The notes beneath the pieces were generated by a model. It made no database searches and was not told where the DNA came from. It saw nothing but the letters and a program-made list of their open reading frames with translations. The position numbers were made by a program, and so were the translations under genes. From Paracoccus yibinensis (GTDB lineage: Bacteria > Pseudomonadota > Alphaproteobacteria > Rhodobacterales > Rhodobacteraceae), in contig NZ_JAVCWH010000012.1 in NCBI RefSeq assembly GCF_030846195.1, positions 1 through 64,000 on the forward strand: a DNA stretch of 64,000 nucleotides, given 5' to 3'. Positions 25,583-34,290 of the stretch are shown here, in pieces. Numbering within the stretch: position 1 is the stretch's first letter; every line of letters starts with the position of its first letter.

Positions 25583-26920
25583 TCACTTCCGGTAATCGGC
25601 CAAGCTCAACTCCTCCCACATCCAGCCGAAATCATAATCCGCAATGGTTCCTTCCGCCTGGCCGGCGCTGCGGTTCTCAAGATACTTCAGCCATTCGATC
25701 ACCTTCTGGCGTCCGGCTGGCGTCCGGGCCGCCTGGCGCGGGGATTTGCCACCCAAGGCCGGGATCGGCGCATCCAGCGTTTCGCGGTAATGGCGGTCCA
25801 GATGGTCCCACATCAGTTGTTGGGCGATCTCTGGTGGGATTTCGACAGCGTCCTTTTCCGCATCTGCCTGGCGCTGATCAGCCATCATCTGCTCGACTGT
25901 CCGAATGGTCGTGAGAGGCTGCTTGATGCGGTCCTCGAGGGCGTTCGTCACCAGCGTCCTGATCTTCTCGGCCCGCTCGGCAGAGTTGACGCAAACCAGC
26001 AATCCCTTTCCCTTCAGCTCCAGAGAGCCCAATACCGTGGCGCCTTCTATCTGCGTATCAAGCATGAGGCCCTTGGCCTTGCGCCTGCCGCGCCTGGAGG
26101 GCGCGAGCCAGTTCCAGAACTTGCCGCCTTCCGGTGCAAAGCCTTTGACCTTGTCCAGCTCCGCAGCCACGGCTTTCTGCGTCACGCCACTGGCCAGCGG
26201 GAAACGCAGATCGTGGAACACCACCTCGTCTCCATCGGAATTGCAGAAGCTGGGAAGCACCGGCGACAAGGCATTGTTGATCTCGGTGATCAGCCAAGCC
26301 GTCGTGAAGATCGGGGCGCAGCCCAGACGTTGATCGCGGCTCAGGTGCAGCGCATCGCGCTTCTTCACCTTCAGAACATCGCGCAGGCCAGACATGAGGA
26401 AGTCTACCGCTTCCTGCCGGAACGGCAGCAGCGCCCCGGAGATGACATGGTGGTCTCGCTCGCGCACCATACGGACAGCGATCCGGTCCCATTGCTTCAG
26501 CGATCGTGAGGCGGACTTTTCCCGCACAGTGATCGGATCGGCATCGGAGAGCAGATCGCGCAGCATCATCGAGGCGCCGGGTTCGACATTGCTGACTTCG
26601 TAGAGGCTGACCGGCGTGTCCCCCAGTGCCGCGAAATACTCCCGGTTCAACGCCGTTTCCTTCCAGCCGCGCCGTTTCAGATAAAGATCGACGATATTGC
26701 CATCGGCATAGGTCCGCGACAGGAAATCCTCAAACCCGCAGCCCCAGAGCACGCCCGACCATTGATCTCCCAGAAGCTCAGCCAGATCATCGTGATCCAT
26801 TTCGAACTCTTCGAGGGCGGGCAGAAGATGTTCGGCCACGACGTCCTGCAGCCGCTCACGCCAACTGCCTTCGCGGCTAATGAATGCCAGCAGATCGGAA
26901 ATGTCGTTGCGCTCGGCCAT
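25583..26920 (-). CDS. Hypothetical protein with C-terminal GGKSPRQAART motif
   Basis: The product is 445 residues from ATG 26920, which is preceded by a purine-rich GGGTGGGG. The N-terminus is acidic and helical; the middle has SLYEVSNVEPGASMMLRDLL and FWNWLAPSRRGRRKAKG; the C-terminus has HLDRHYRETLDAPIPALGGKSPRQAARTPAGRQKVIEWLK. This last motif is seen at the C-terminus of several uncharacterised bacterial proteins, some with SEC-C type zinc fingers, but no Cys cluster is present here. Cytoplasmic, single-gene unit. Function unknown. Confidence 0.7.
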   Translation of the reverse strand: MAERNDISDLLAFISREGSWRERLQDVVAEHLLPALEEFEMDHDDLAELLGDQWSGVLWGCGFEDFLSRTYADGNIVDLYLKRRGWKETALNREYFAALGDTPVSLYEVSNVEPGASMMLRDLLSDADPITVREKSASRSLKQWDRIAVRMVRERDHHVISGALLPFRQEAVDFLMSGLRDVLKVKKRDALHLSRDQRLGCAPIFTTAWLITEINNALSPVLPSFCNSDGDEVVFHDLRFPLASGVTQKAVAAELDKVKGFAPEGGKFWNWLAPSRRGRRKAKGLMLDTQIEGATVLGSLELKGKGLLVCVNSAERAEKIRTLVTNALEDRIKQPLTTIRTVEQMMADQRQADAEKDAVEIPPEIAQQLMWDHLDRHYRETLDAPIPALGGKSPRQAARTPAGRQKVIEWLKYLENRSAGQAEGTIADYDFGWMWEELSLADYRK

Positions 26921-27299
26921 CCCCACCCTCGAATTTGGACTGCTATCTTCTAGCCGAAAGGCTGCCGCGCGAGCCACCTGAGAATTGCAATGAGCGTGTT
27001 ACAATTCCTCAGCGCCGCAAGTGCCCTTCCGGAGCTGGTCTTGAAGCAGTGGCAGTCGTTTTCAATCTCCGAAATCTGGCAGCCATGATGTTGCCCGACG
27101 AGAGCTTCGCTGATCTCGGTAGCGGCAAGATCGAAGTCGAACACGCCCTTGTAGGCCCGGCGACTTTCTCCCGGAACTCGTTGCCGTTTGGCCCACCTGA
27201 ACGACACTGCCCGGAAATCTGCCCCAGTTACGTGGGATTGTTCAGTCCCGCTCCAGAAAAATAGACAATAATATCGCCCTGCATGCTGCCTACGCCGCA
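26921..27299. other. Intergenic stretch without supported gene
   Basis: Open frames on both strands here have biased composition and no ribosome-binding site or recognised motif. It leads into the second copy of the 290-base repeat. Confidence 0.5.
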
Positions 27300-27570
27300 T
27301 TTATGACCGCAGTTGCGGATCAGAGATCAATCTAAGGATTGTTCATCTATATACGGTAATCTCTACCTATCGGCAGCGCTTCCTGGGGGTCGTCACAAGC
27401 CCGCTCTGCGTCCCGAAAGGCTGAGCTCAAACGGCTTTGGACTACAGGAGTGTTGCGCTGAAAGGAGGAACAGGCCTCCCCCTGCCCTTCTCGAAAACAG
27501 CATCAATTTACGACACCTGACTTTGTAAACGTTCGCAAACGGCCGTTTCCTAATATCTAATGGTATTGTT
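27300..27570. repeat. Dispersed repeat, copy 2 (first copy at 8640)
   Basis: The order and wording of conserved blocks match copy 1 (AGTTGCGGATCAG, CTAAGGATTGTT, CCCGCTCTGCGTCCC, GGACTACAGGAGTG, CTGCCCTTCT, ACGGCCGTTTC against ACGACCGTTTC). Small indels shift the minus-strand frame and an early stop follows RDYRI, so if copy 1 encodes a protein, copy 2 does not. Confidence 0.7.
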
Positions 27571-27643
27571 AAATCCCAACCTATGGCTGCAAGCGATTTC
27601 GGCGGCGGCGTAGCTTCCCACCCGACGAGGCAAGAACCGAAAA

Positions 27644-27668
27644 GGCCTGCTCTGCCGGGCAGGTTTTT
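27644..27668 (+). terminator. Probable intrinsic terminator
   Basis: A short GC stem (CCTGC / GCAGG, loop TCTGCCGG) is followed by T5. The preceding words GGCAAGAACCGAA recur before the hairpin at 44149. No gene on the plus strand clearly ends here. Confidence 0.45.
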
Positions 27669-27780
27669 CGATTTGGCGCTCCTGCACCGAGGGATTGATG
27701 AGTATCGGCCCGCCGAGCTATCGGGGTTCGGTGGGCCTGTCAGCAGCTCCGGCAGGCCAGGAAAAGCAACCAAACGGCAT

Positions 27781-27948
27781 CAAGAATGCGTTTGCGGATC
27801 GAGCACATCTTCGGCGCACAGACCACGACATAGGCGGCACATTGGTGCGGAAGGGGCGGCATTGTCCGGACAAGGCGAAGATCGGCATGAAGAACTTCGC
27901 CTACAACACGCGTCGACTCGGCCAACTTCGCCGCCTAAACCTGTTTCC
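27781..27948 (+). pseudogene. IS5-family transposase 3' remnant
   Basis: RMRLRIEHIFGAQTT in one frame and, after a shift, IGGTLVRKGRHCPDKAKIGMKNFAYNTRRLGQLRRL in the next are the C-terminus of an IS5-type transposase (the R-x-x-E-H-x-F-G/A catalytic region and the NLAYN-x-x-R motif). The rest of the element is missing. Confidence 0.6.
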
Positions 27949-28151
27949 GCGTGACCCGGGGCACGGAATACAAGCCGCAGAGCACGAAACGCTCCGCCTG
28001 ACAGGCGGAGCACCAAACACCCCAGAGTGGGCGACGACGCCGGTTGGCCTTATCAGGCGAACAAAACTAGGCCTCCGACAGCGCTCCGCGGGTCAGAAAA
28101 CGCTTGAAAATCGAGGTGCCCTTTACATGGTCGGTCATCTTGCGGCTGCCT

Positions 28152-28871
28152 TCATGCCTTCGGATCTGGCCATGGTTGGAATTGCAACCCGCGGCCAACG
28201 TAATACTTCATTTTGAGGAACGCCAAGTCGGATTCCCAATCTTGTATTGCGTCTCGGTATCGATAAGGGTCGTGTAGATAGCGCAGGCTGGCGTTTGAGG
28301 CGATAACATTGGCAACCTTGCGAAGACGTGTCGAACTCAACGGAGTTCCGTAATCATCACCGAATGTGCTTGCGACGATGGCAGGAAGCCGCTTTTCCAT
28401 AAAATCGGATAGGAATTGCTGTCTTCGCTTCTGCGGCCATCCTTCCGTTTTCCCCACTGTATAACCGAAAAGCTTGAGCGCGCTGAAGGCCCGGAAAATT
28501 CCATCTCCATCAAGCCCGTTTCCGGATGATGAAGGCGGCTTATTGACGACTGGCCAAATCCACTCGGGTTGCACAGACTCTTTCGATGGCAGCGGAGCCA
28601 CTGGAACTACTGGGGCAAATGGGTTTTTGTATCCAAAAGGCAGGTAGGCACGGTCTGCTTCCCGTTGAACAAGTACACCCATTGTCCTGATGACATAGGC
28701 CTTGGCGGCATCGATATTCTCAGGCCGCTGATCCACAAGTGTGGTAACAAGATCATCCAAGAAATCTCGGAGGCAATCATAGTTTTCGCCCTTATGAGTG
28801 AATTCTTTATTAAGGCGCACAGCTTGTCGAGCGGATTTCAGCCTTTGTTTCCCATAAAAGACTTTATTCAT
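28152..28871 (-). CDS. Hypothetical protein
   Basis: The product is 239 residues, basic at the N-terminus (MNKVFYGKQRLKSARQAVRLNKEF), with FRAFSALKLFGYTVGKTEGWPQKRRQQFLSDFMEKRLP in the middle and YRDAIQDWESDLAFLKMKYYVG at the end. The terminal W-x-x-D-L-x-x-L-x-x-x-Y-Y pattern recurs in uncharacterised alphaproteobacterial proteins. Codon use is poorer in GC than the backbone genes, which suggests recent acquisition. It abuts the brnA-tail repeat of segment II. Function unknown. Confidence 0.7.
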   Translation of the reverse strand: MNKVFYGKQRLKSARQAVRLNKEFTHKGENYDCLRDFLDDLVTTLVDQRPENIDAAKAYVIRTMGVLVQREADRAYLPFGYKNPFAPVVPVAPLPSKESVQPEWIWPVVNKPPSSSGNGLDGDGIFRAFSALKLFGYTVGKTEGWPQKRRQQFLSDFMEKRLPAIVASTFGDDYGTPLSSTRLRKVANVIASNASLRYLHDPYRYRDAIQDWESDLAFLKMKYYVGRGLQFQPWPDPKA

Positions 28872-28937
28872 TATCAGGATGCCTCATTCCTAGCGGTCAT
28901 CTTGGTATACATGTCAAAAAGTTTCTTAAGTCTTTCA

Positions 28938-29053
28938 GTCCGAAGGTCGCCGTGCCCAGCGCCTGGACTAGGATGTCGTGGCCCGGTTCAAGGCCAGTGC
29001 CCTGGTTGGCAGACCCAGATGAACCGTGCCTTGCGCGATGCTGCCGGGCTGTG
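28938..29053 (+). pseudogene. brnA remnant 2
   Basis: The bases match the last 110 or so of brnA (CCGAAGGTCGCCGTG...GCCGGGCTGTGA) with a premature TAG, small indels and frame loss. No brnT part precedes it. It begins segment II of the repeat family. Confidence 0.75.
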
Positions 29054-29550
29054 ATTGAGGGAGAAGCTTTCCAGCCGAGCGGCGAGAACTCGAAAACAGA
29101 CAACACAAAAGGCCGCTCGGCTGATGGGATAGTTATGCCGGAGGGGAACGCGTCCAACAACTTATCTAAATGGACAACTCTAAGTTGATTTTAGAAGGAG
29201 CTTTGCTCGCCGGGGTTTGGGACGGGTCCAAGACCTTGTCCCTGCCTTGGGTAGTCAACCCCCGACTGATTGCGGCAGACATGAAGAAGGCAGAACGAAG
29301 CCCCGCACAGCCTGTGCAGGACCTGAAGCAGGAGCAGGACGAAACCGGCTGGCAGACAAAGAAGCCCCCCGATGGGAGCCTGACACGCTGCACCGGGGGG
29401 CTTGCAGGGGCGGGGCTTAGGGCTTCCCAGAACAGGCGAAGGAAAGCCAGCCCGCGTCCCTGGCTGACACAGCAATTCTAGAGCAGTTCAGAAGCCTAGA
29501 GGAGTGGGTTTCTCGGAACATGCTTAATGCGCTACCAAGCGCGTTTCAAA
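29054..29550. repeat. Segment II, part 1: brnA downstream box and hairpin unit
   Basis: Matches segment I after the brnA stop (CAGCCGAGCGG / CCGCTCGGCTG inverted repeat), continues with a box shared with segment III (AAGACCTTGTCC, TGGGTAGTC), and has a hairpin at 29362-29374 / 29391-29403 (AAGCCCCCCG with CGGGGGGCTT). The TTTCTCGGAACATGCTTAA box follows. It is cut by IS256 at 29551. Confidence 0.75.
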
Positions 29551-30947
29551 GAGCTATGCGAGAGTTTGGGTGACGCGGCCTAATCAAGCGGCGCGATTTT
29601 CGGCGACGCTCGCGGCGACACCGTCGGTGAATGTGACGCCTTCGATGACCAAAGGCAACTGGTTCGCCCCCTTCAGGCGGCGCCACGTTTTGGCGGCAGC
29701 CTGAACGAGCTTGAACACCATCAGCTTCGCCGTCTTCTGCGAGAGCGCACCCTTGGTTCGCACGGTCCGGTGCCGAACGGTAGCGAAGACACTTTCAATC
29801 GGGTTTCCCGTGCGCAGGTGATCCCAGTGATCGGCCGGGAAGTCGTAAAAGGCGAGCAACGCTTCGCGGTCCTTGGTCAGGCAGGTTACTGCCTTCTCGT
29901 ACTTGGCGCCGTATTTCTCGGCAAAGGTGTTCATCGCAGTTGCCGCTGCGGCGCGAGTTTCGGCCTGCCAGATCTCGCGCAGGTCGGCCTTCACCGCCGG
30001 CTGCATGGATTTCGGGAACTTGTTGAGCACGTTGGCGGTCTTGTGAACCCAGCATCTTTGATGGCGCGTGCTCGGAAAGACCTCGTTAAGCGCCTTCCAG
30101 AACCCCATGGCCCCATCGCCGACGGCAATCTCGGGCGGAACCCCGAGGCCGCGTGCCTTGATGTCGACCAGGAGCTCGCGCCAGCTTTGTGCGCTCTCGC
30201 GCACGCCGACCTGGAAGCCGACGAGCTCCTTTTTCCCTTCGGGCGTTGCCCCCAGAATAACCAGCATGCATTCGGCCTGCGGCTCCATCCGAGCCTGCAG
30301 GTAGACACCGTCCGCCCAGATGTAGACATACCGCCGGGCCGAGAGATCGCGGCGCTGCCAGCGGTCGTAATCCTGCTGCCACTCCCCGGTCAGGCGCGAG
30401 ACCACATCCGGTGACAGGTTCGGCGCATCCTTCCCCAAGATCGCGGCAAGCGCCTCCTGGACGTCCCCCATCGAGATGCCACGCAGGTAGAGGACCGGCA
30501 GGAGGGCATCGAGGCTGCGCGAACGCCGCGCCCATTTCGGCAGGATCGCAGAGGTGAAGCGGATCTTCTTCTCGGCCGGCTGATCGGTGGCGCGGTCGCG
30601 CACCTTCGGGCGCTGTACGTCGAGCGCACCGATTCCGGTCAGGATGCTGCGCTCCGGCCCGTAACCGTGCCGGACAACCCGCTGGCGGCCGTCTGGCAGG
30701 ATCTCTTCGGCATGTTGCGCGACGAAGGCGTCGGCCTCGGCCCGTAGCGCGGCAGCCAGCATCCGGCGTGCCCCATCGCGAGCGATCTCGGTCAGCGGGT
30801 CCTCAACAGATTGCGGCTGACGAAGGGGGATGATGTCTGTAGTCTTCTCCATGGCGTATCGTTCCTTTTGGAAGTTCTGGCAGGCTTCAGCACCCGCCAC
30901 GATACGCCGCCCTCTCAAACCCCGTCACCCATTTCCCCGCATAGCTC
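29551..30947. mobile_element. Complete IS256-family insertion sequence
   Basis: The element is 1397 bp with inverted repeats (GAGCTATGCG near one end, CGCATAGCTC at the other, with TGGGTGACG / CGTCACCCA further in). A perfect 9-bp direct repeat CGTTTCAAA flanks it (29542-29550 and 30948-30956). One intact transposase gene. The clean duplication indicates a recent insertion into a segment II repeat unit. Confidence 0.93.
29584..30852 (-). CDS. IS256-family transposase
   Basis: The product is 422 residues from MEKTTDIIPLRQPQSVEDP at 30852. IS256/Mutator hallmarks: VVRHGYGPERSILTGIGALDVQRPKVRDR near the N-terminus, catalytic Asp in YVYIWADGVYLQARM, second Asp in AVGDGAMGFWKAL, and Glu in the NPIESVFATVRHRT region. 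No disruption is seen. It fills the element. Confidence 0.94.
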   Translation of the reverse strand: MEKTTDIIPLRQPQSVEDPLTEIARDGARRMLAAALRAEADAFVAQHAEEILPDGRQRVVRHGYGPERSILTGIGALDVQRPKVRDRATDQPAEKKIRFTSAILPKWARRSRSLDALLPVLYLRGISMGDVQEALAAILGKDAPNLSPDVVSRLTGEWQQDYDRWQRRDLSARRYVYIWADGVYLQARMEPQAECMLVILGATPEGKKELVGFQVGVRESAQSWRELLVDIKARGLGVPPEIAVGDGAMGFWKALNEVFPSTRHQRCWVHKTANVLNKFPKSMQPAVKADLREIWQAETRAAAATAMNTFAEKYGAKYEKAVTCLTKDREALLAFYDFPADHWDHLRTGNPIESVFATVRHRTVRTKGALSQKTAKLMVFKLVQAAAKTWRRLKGANQLPLVIEGVTFTDGVAASVAENRAA

Positions 30948-31260
30948 CGTTTCAAAGGGCCGACCGCGGAGCAGGAGCAGGGGGGAAACCGGCTAGCAGA
31001 CAGCGAACCCCCTCGGTGAGAGCCGGACATGCTGCACCGAGGGGGGTTACAGAGGTAGTCAAGGGCTTCACCGGGTCAGAGAAAAGGAAGCCACCATGAC
31101 CGTCTGCACAGCGATCTAAGCACAGTTCCCAGGAGCCGGGGAGAGGCTTTCTCGAAACGTGCTTAACCTAAGGTAAAGAGTGCTTCGAAAGGCAGCGGTA
31201 CACTGACCTACAGGTAAGGTCTCCCTTAAGTTGCAAGTCACTGAGATACTTAAATCTTCA

Positions 31261-31285
31261 GAAACTTTTAGAACGGAAAGGCGTT
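31261..31285 (+). promoter_or_regulatory. GAAAC-N16-CGTT promoter-like site of candidate small RNA 3
   Basis: GAAAC (one mismatch to GGAAC) at 31261-31265 and CGTT at 31282-31285 are 16 bases apart, at the position equivalent to 12668-12692. Confidence 0.45.
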
Positions 31286-31291
31286 GTTTAG

Positions 31292-31376
31292 CATTACTGG
31301 ACTTTGTTACGCGAATTGCGGCATTGAAACGCTCAGTTTCAAGAAACCCCGCCCGGGAAGGGGCGGGGTTTTTTGC
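31292..31376 (+). ncRNA. Candidate small RNA 3, near-identical to small RNA 1
   Basis: The core matches 12685-12753 with a single base difference. The terminator (31345-31376) keeps the stem ACCCCGCC / GGCGGGGT and T6 although its loop and stem length changed (GCCCGGGAAGGGGC). Conservation limited to this core and hairpin supports a functional RNA. Confidence 0.5.
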
Positions 31377-31520
31377 TGCGCCATGGCCAGAGCCTTGAAA
31401 CCGGCAAGGAACAGCCGACGGGCGTAAATTCCTCAGCCAACAGGATTGTTCTGCAATAAGGTGCCAGGCGTTTCCGAGTACCTGGGTTCAGAGTGACTGT
31501 CCCGAGTGCCTGGTTTTGGC

Positions 31521-31549
31521 AAAAGCTCCGCCCTTTCGGCGGGGCTTTT
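31521..31549 (+). terminator. Intrinsic terminator in segment II
   Basis: AAAAGCTCCGCC / GGCGGGGCTTTT with loop CTTTC, followed by GCTGCGCC. The same terminator closes the related stretch in segment III at 38048. Confidence 0.65.
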
Positions 31550-31725
31550 GCTGCGCCGCAGCCACCCCTTACTTAACCTGAAGCTGTGCTACGCCTGAGA
31601 GAGGTTTTATGACACGGCGGCGGGGAGGGTGGAAGATCGCGGCCCGGTTGTGAGGTGGAGGGGCCTGCTGCCTTTTCTCCGACACTGAAACCGTCGATAG
31701 TCCTCCTTGGCGGCAAGGAGGTTGG

Positions 31726-32436
31726 ATGCGTGGTTTGGCATGGGGACTTTGCCTCGGCAGCCTGGTCTTGGGCCTGGCATTCGGGTTTGTTTTGTTCACT
31801 GCCCTGGCAGACAGCCGCCATGTCTGTCCCGACGGCAACCAGTGCGCTGATGCGATCAGCGCCGCAACGAACAGCGGTGTGCTCACGACGATCTGTCTTG
31901 GGGTCGCCCTGATCGGCCTGTGGTGCCTGAAAACCACCTCAACCCGCAAGGCCAAAGACTTGCCCGGCATGGTGGGAGCCTTAGTTTCTCTGTGGTTCGC
32001 TTTAGCGGTCGCTTCTGATCCCGCTTATGCCGAGAGCGAACTCCCCCCGCCGGACGTCATTGCCTGCCTGAAGGCCGTTCAGCCGCTGGATATGGGCTAC
32101 CGGAGTTGGATGGAGCAGCGATGTGCATCCGTCGCCTTTGAGATATGCACGAAGGTTGATGGGGAGACAGGATCATGCCTGTCCGATGTGATTGCTTCCA
32201 TGCGCCTGTTCCATGACAGCCTTATGTCGGTTCTTCCTGCTGAAATTGATGGCTATGGATTTCTGCCAAGCCGATATGAACGCACCCTGGAAAGCACACG
32301 CGACACGTTTGACGCTGTCTCGGGGTGTGATGGCCAAAGCGGCTATGCGCACACCCGCTGCGAATTCGTTGCGCTTTCCATCGCCACCTTCGAGTCATTC
32401 TACCTGGCTGAACTGGCCGATGTGGAAATCCCCTGA
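31726..32436 (+). CDS. Membrane-anchored protein with LprI-like periplasmic domain
   Basis: The product is 236 residues. Two membrane helices (about 3-25 and 50-68) and a third hydrophobic stretch with a signal-like end (VGALVSLWFALAVASDPAYAES, about 83-104) precede a Cys-rich domain: VIACLKAVQPLDMGYRSWMEQRCASVAFEICTKVDGETGSCLSDVIASM, later SGCDGQ and HTRCEF. The Cys spacing resembles LprI/DUF1311-type lysozyme-inhibitor-like domains. An internal processing site after AYA is possible. Isolated among repeats and IS elements; role unknown. Confidence 0.6.
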   Translation: MRGLAWGLCLGSLVLGLAFGFVLFTALADSRHVCPDGNQCADAISAATNSGVLTTICLGVALIGLWCLKTTSTRKAKDLPGMVGALVSLWFALAVASDPAYAESELPPPDVIACLKAVQPLDMGYRSWMEQRCASVAFEICTKVDGETGSCLSDVIASMRLFHDSLMSVLPAEIDGYGFLPSRYERTLESTRDTFDAVSGCDGQSGYAHTRCEFVALSIATFESFYLAELADVEIP

Positions 32437-32636
32437 CAGATGTTTTCGAGGCTCCTGATCCACTGCGATCTGTAACGCTTGCCAAATATATGTCGAGGTG
32501 TTCCTGGCACCATTCGGCCCAGGAAGTCTGCAGGGCGGCGTATTCGTTGTGCTCGCCTGTGGCGGCCTTCAGCTCGTTCAGGGGCTTCTGGGTGGAGAGG
32601 GCGAGGCAGAATTGTCATTTGAAATGACAACCTACC

Positions 32637-33695
32637 TGTTCCATCCCGGATGATCACATAGACCCTCGCCGGTCTGCCCTGTTCATGGCAAGGTCGCTCC
32701 TGCGCGATGTTCGGGAGGGAGTGGGAGCATGCTGATCTCTCTGCACAAGCAGGCGACGACGACGCCGAAGATCCGTGCCGCGATCTAGGCCAGCAGCGAA
32801 CCGGCCTGGCGGGTGGCCGAGCGCTACGGGATCTCCGAGCAGACGGTCTGGAAATGGCGGGGTCGCGACGACGTGCACGACCGGAGCCACACGCCGCACC
32901 GCTTGCAGACGACGCTGACGCCTGCGCAGGAGGCCGTCGCGGTTGCCCTCCGCAAGGCCTTGCTCTTGCCGCTCGACGACCTGCTCGCGGTGGTGCGCGA
33001 GTTCCTCAACCCGCATGTCTCGCGCTCGGGACTCGACCGCTGCCTGCGTCGCCACGGGGCGGGCAACCTGCGGGCGCTGAAGCCGAAGGAACCCAAGCCC
33101 GCGCACGGCACCTTCAAGGCCTACGAGCCCGGCTACCTGCACATCGACATCAAATACCTGCCCCAGATGGCCGACGAGGATCGCCGCCGCTACCTCTTCG
33201 TGGCCATCGACCGGGCCACGCGGTGGGTCTTCGTGCGCATCTACCCGGCGCAGACCGCGGCCAACGCACGAAGGTTCCTGCGCGATCTGGACCGCGCGGC
33301 CCCGATGAAGATCACCCGCGCGCTGACCGACAACGGCAAGGCCTTCACCGACCGCCTGTTCGGCCTGCGCAAGCGCGCCGCCAGCGGACAGCACGAGTTC
33401 GACACCCTCTGCGCGGACCTCGGGATCGAGCACCGCCTCGCGCCGCCGATGCGGCCGCAGACTAACGGCATGGTCGAGCGCTTCAACGGCCGGATCGAGG
33501 AGGTCCTGCAGAGCCACCGCTTCCACAGCGGCGAGGACCTGGAACAGACCCTCCTGCGCTACGTCCACCTCTACAACAGCCAGCTCCCGCAAGCGGCACT
33601 CAAGGGCAGAACGCCCATCGCCGCCCTCAAGGACTGGCAACGCCAAAAGCCGGAGCTGTTCAGGAAGCGCGTATACAATCACGCGGGATGTGACA
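32637..33695. mobile_element. IS481-family element, copy A (defective)
   Basis: The element is 1059 bp with inverted ends (TGTTCCATCCCGGATGAT left; TGTCACATCCCGCGTGAT right, inverted). A perfect 6-bp direct repeat CCTACC flanks it (32631-32636 and 33696-33701). It faces copy B at 34296, which has exactly the same length. Confidence 0.9.
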
Positions 33696-33730
33696 CCTAC
33701 CAGGCAATCCACTTTGTGCCGCTCCGCTGA
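32729..33730 (+). pseudogene. IS481 transposase with nonsense mutation at codon 20
   Basis: The frame begins MLISLHKQATTTPKIRAAI and then meets TAG where copy B has CAG (Gln). From there to NHAGC it is nearly identical to copy B: YGISEQTVWKWRGRDDVH, LHIDIKYLPQM, DRATRWVFVRIY, LTDNGKAFTDR and QTNGMVERFNGR. The 3' end reads out of the element into host DNA. A shortened protein could start inside but would lack the N-terminal helix. Confidence 0.88.
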
Positions 33731-34290
33731 TTGCCATGGGCCAAGAGGCGCTGCGCCTTCTTGGATCACTCGCTAAGGCAAAAAGCGTCAAAGTTGTTTG
33801 GCTAATACGATGACGTAAGGTAAACCGAGTGATTGAGGGAGCCGCTAAGGTCTTGGGAGGGGCCTGATGACATTCAAACCACTGCGCATTCTTTTGGTCG
33901 AAGATGATTTTTTCATAGCTGAAACCTTAGCGCGCGAGATCCGTGCCGAAGGCGATACGGTGGTAGGACCGTTTGCTGATATCCATGAGGCGATCCAGTA
34001 CGTCGGCCTAGTGCAAGCCGCCATTCTCGACGTCCTGGTTCAGGACGAGACGTCGTTTTCCCTCGCGGATTCCCTGATTCATCATGAGGTCCCCTTCATC
34101 TTCCTGACGGAATCTGATCCGCGGCTTATTCCTGTGCGCTTCGCGGATCGCCATATTTACGCCAAGCCCAGCCCAGCGACGCCCCTTCTGCATGATTTGC
34201 ACCAACAGCACCGGGCGATTGTCTCGCAAGACGGCAATAACCTTGAGGCAGCCGTAATCGAGATGATCCATCGAGCGCGCGATCTCATGC

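Larger units (their letters stand above)
30948..31590. repeat. Segment II, part 2: hairpin, RNA and terminator units
   Basis: Continues the unit cut by IS256. A hairpin (31006-31018 / 31035-31048), the AGCACAGTTCCCAGGAGCCGGGGAG box, a promoter-like site, the 75-base conserved core and its terminator follow in the order seen in segment I. The part from about 31380 (CCTTGAAACCGGCAAGGAACAGCC) matches segment III at 37920-38076. Confidence 0.75.

Noticed and set aside
26950..27300. 116-codon minus-strand ORF
   Set aside because: No ribosome-binding site or motif, and it ends in the start region of the gene at 25583.
32813..33730. Intact transposase starting at 32813
   Set aside because: Comparison with copy B shows the true start at 32729 and a stop at codon 20, so the frame from 32813 is a remnant.
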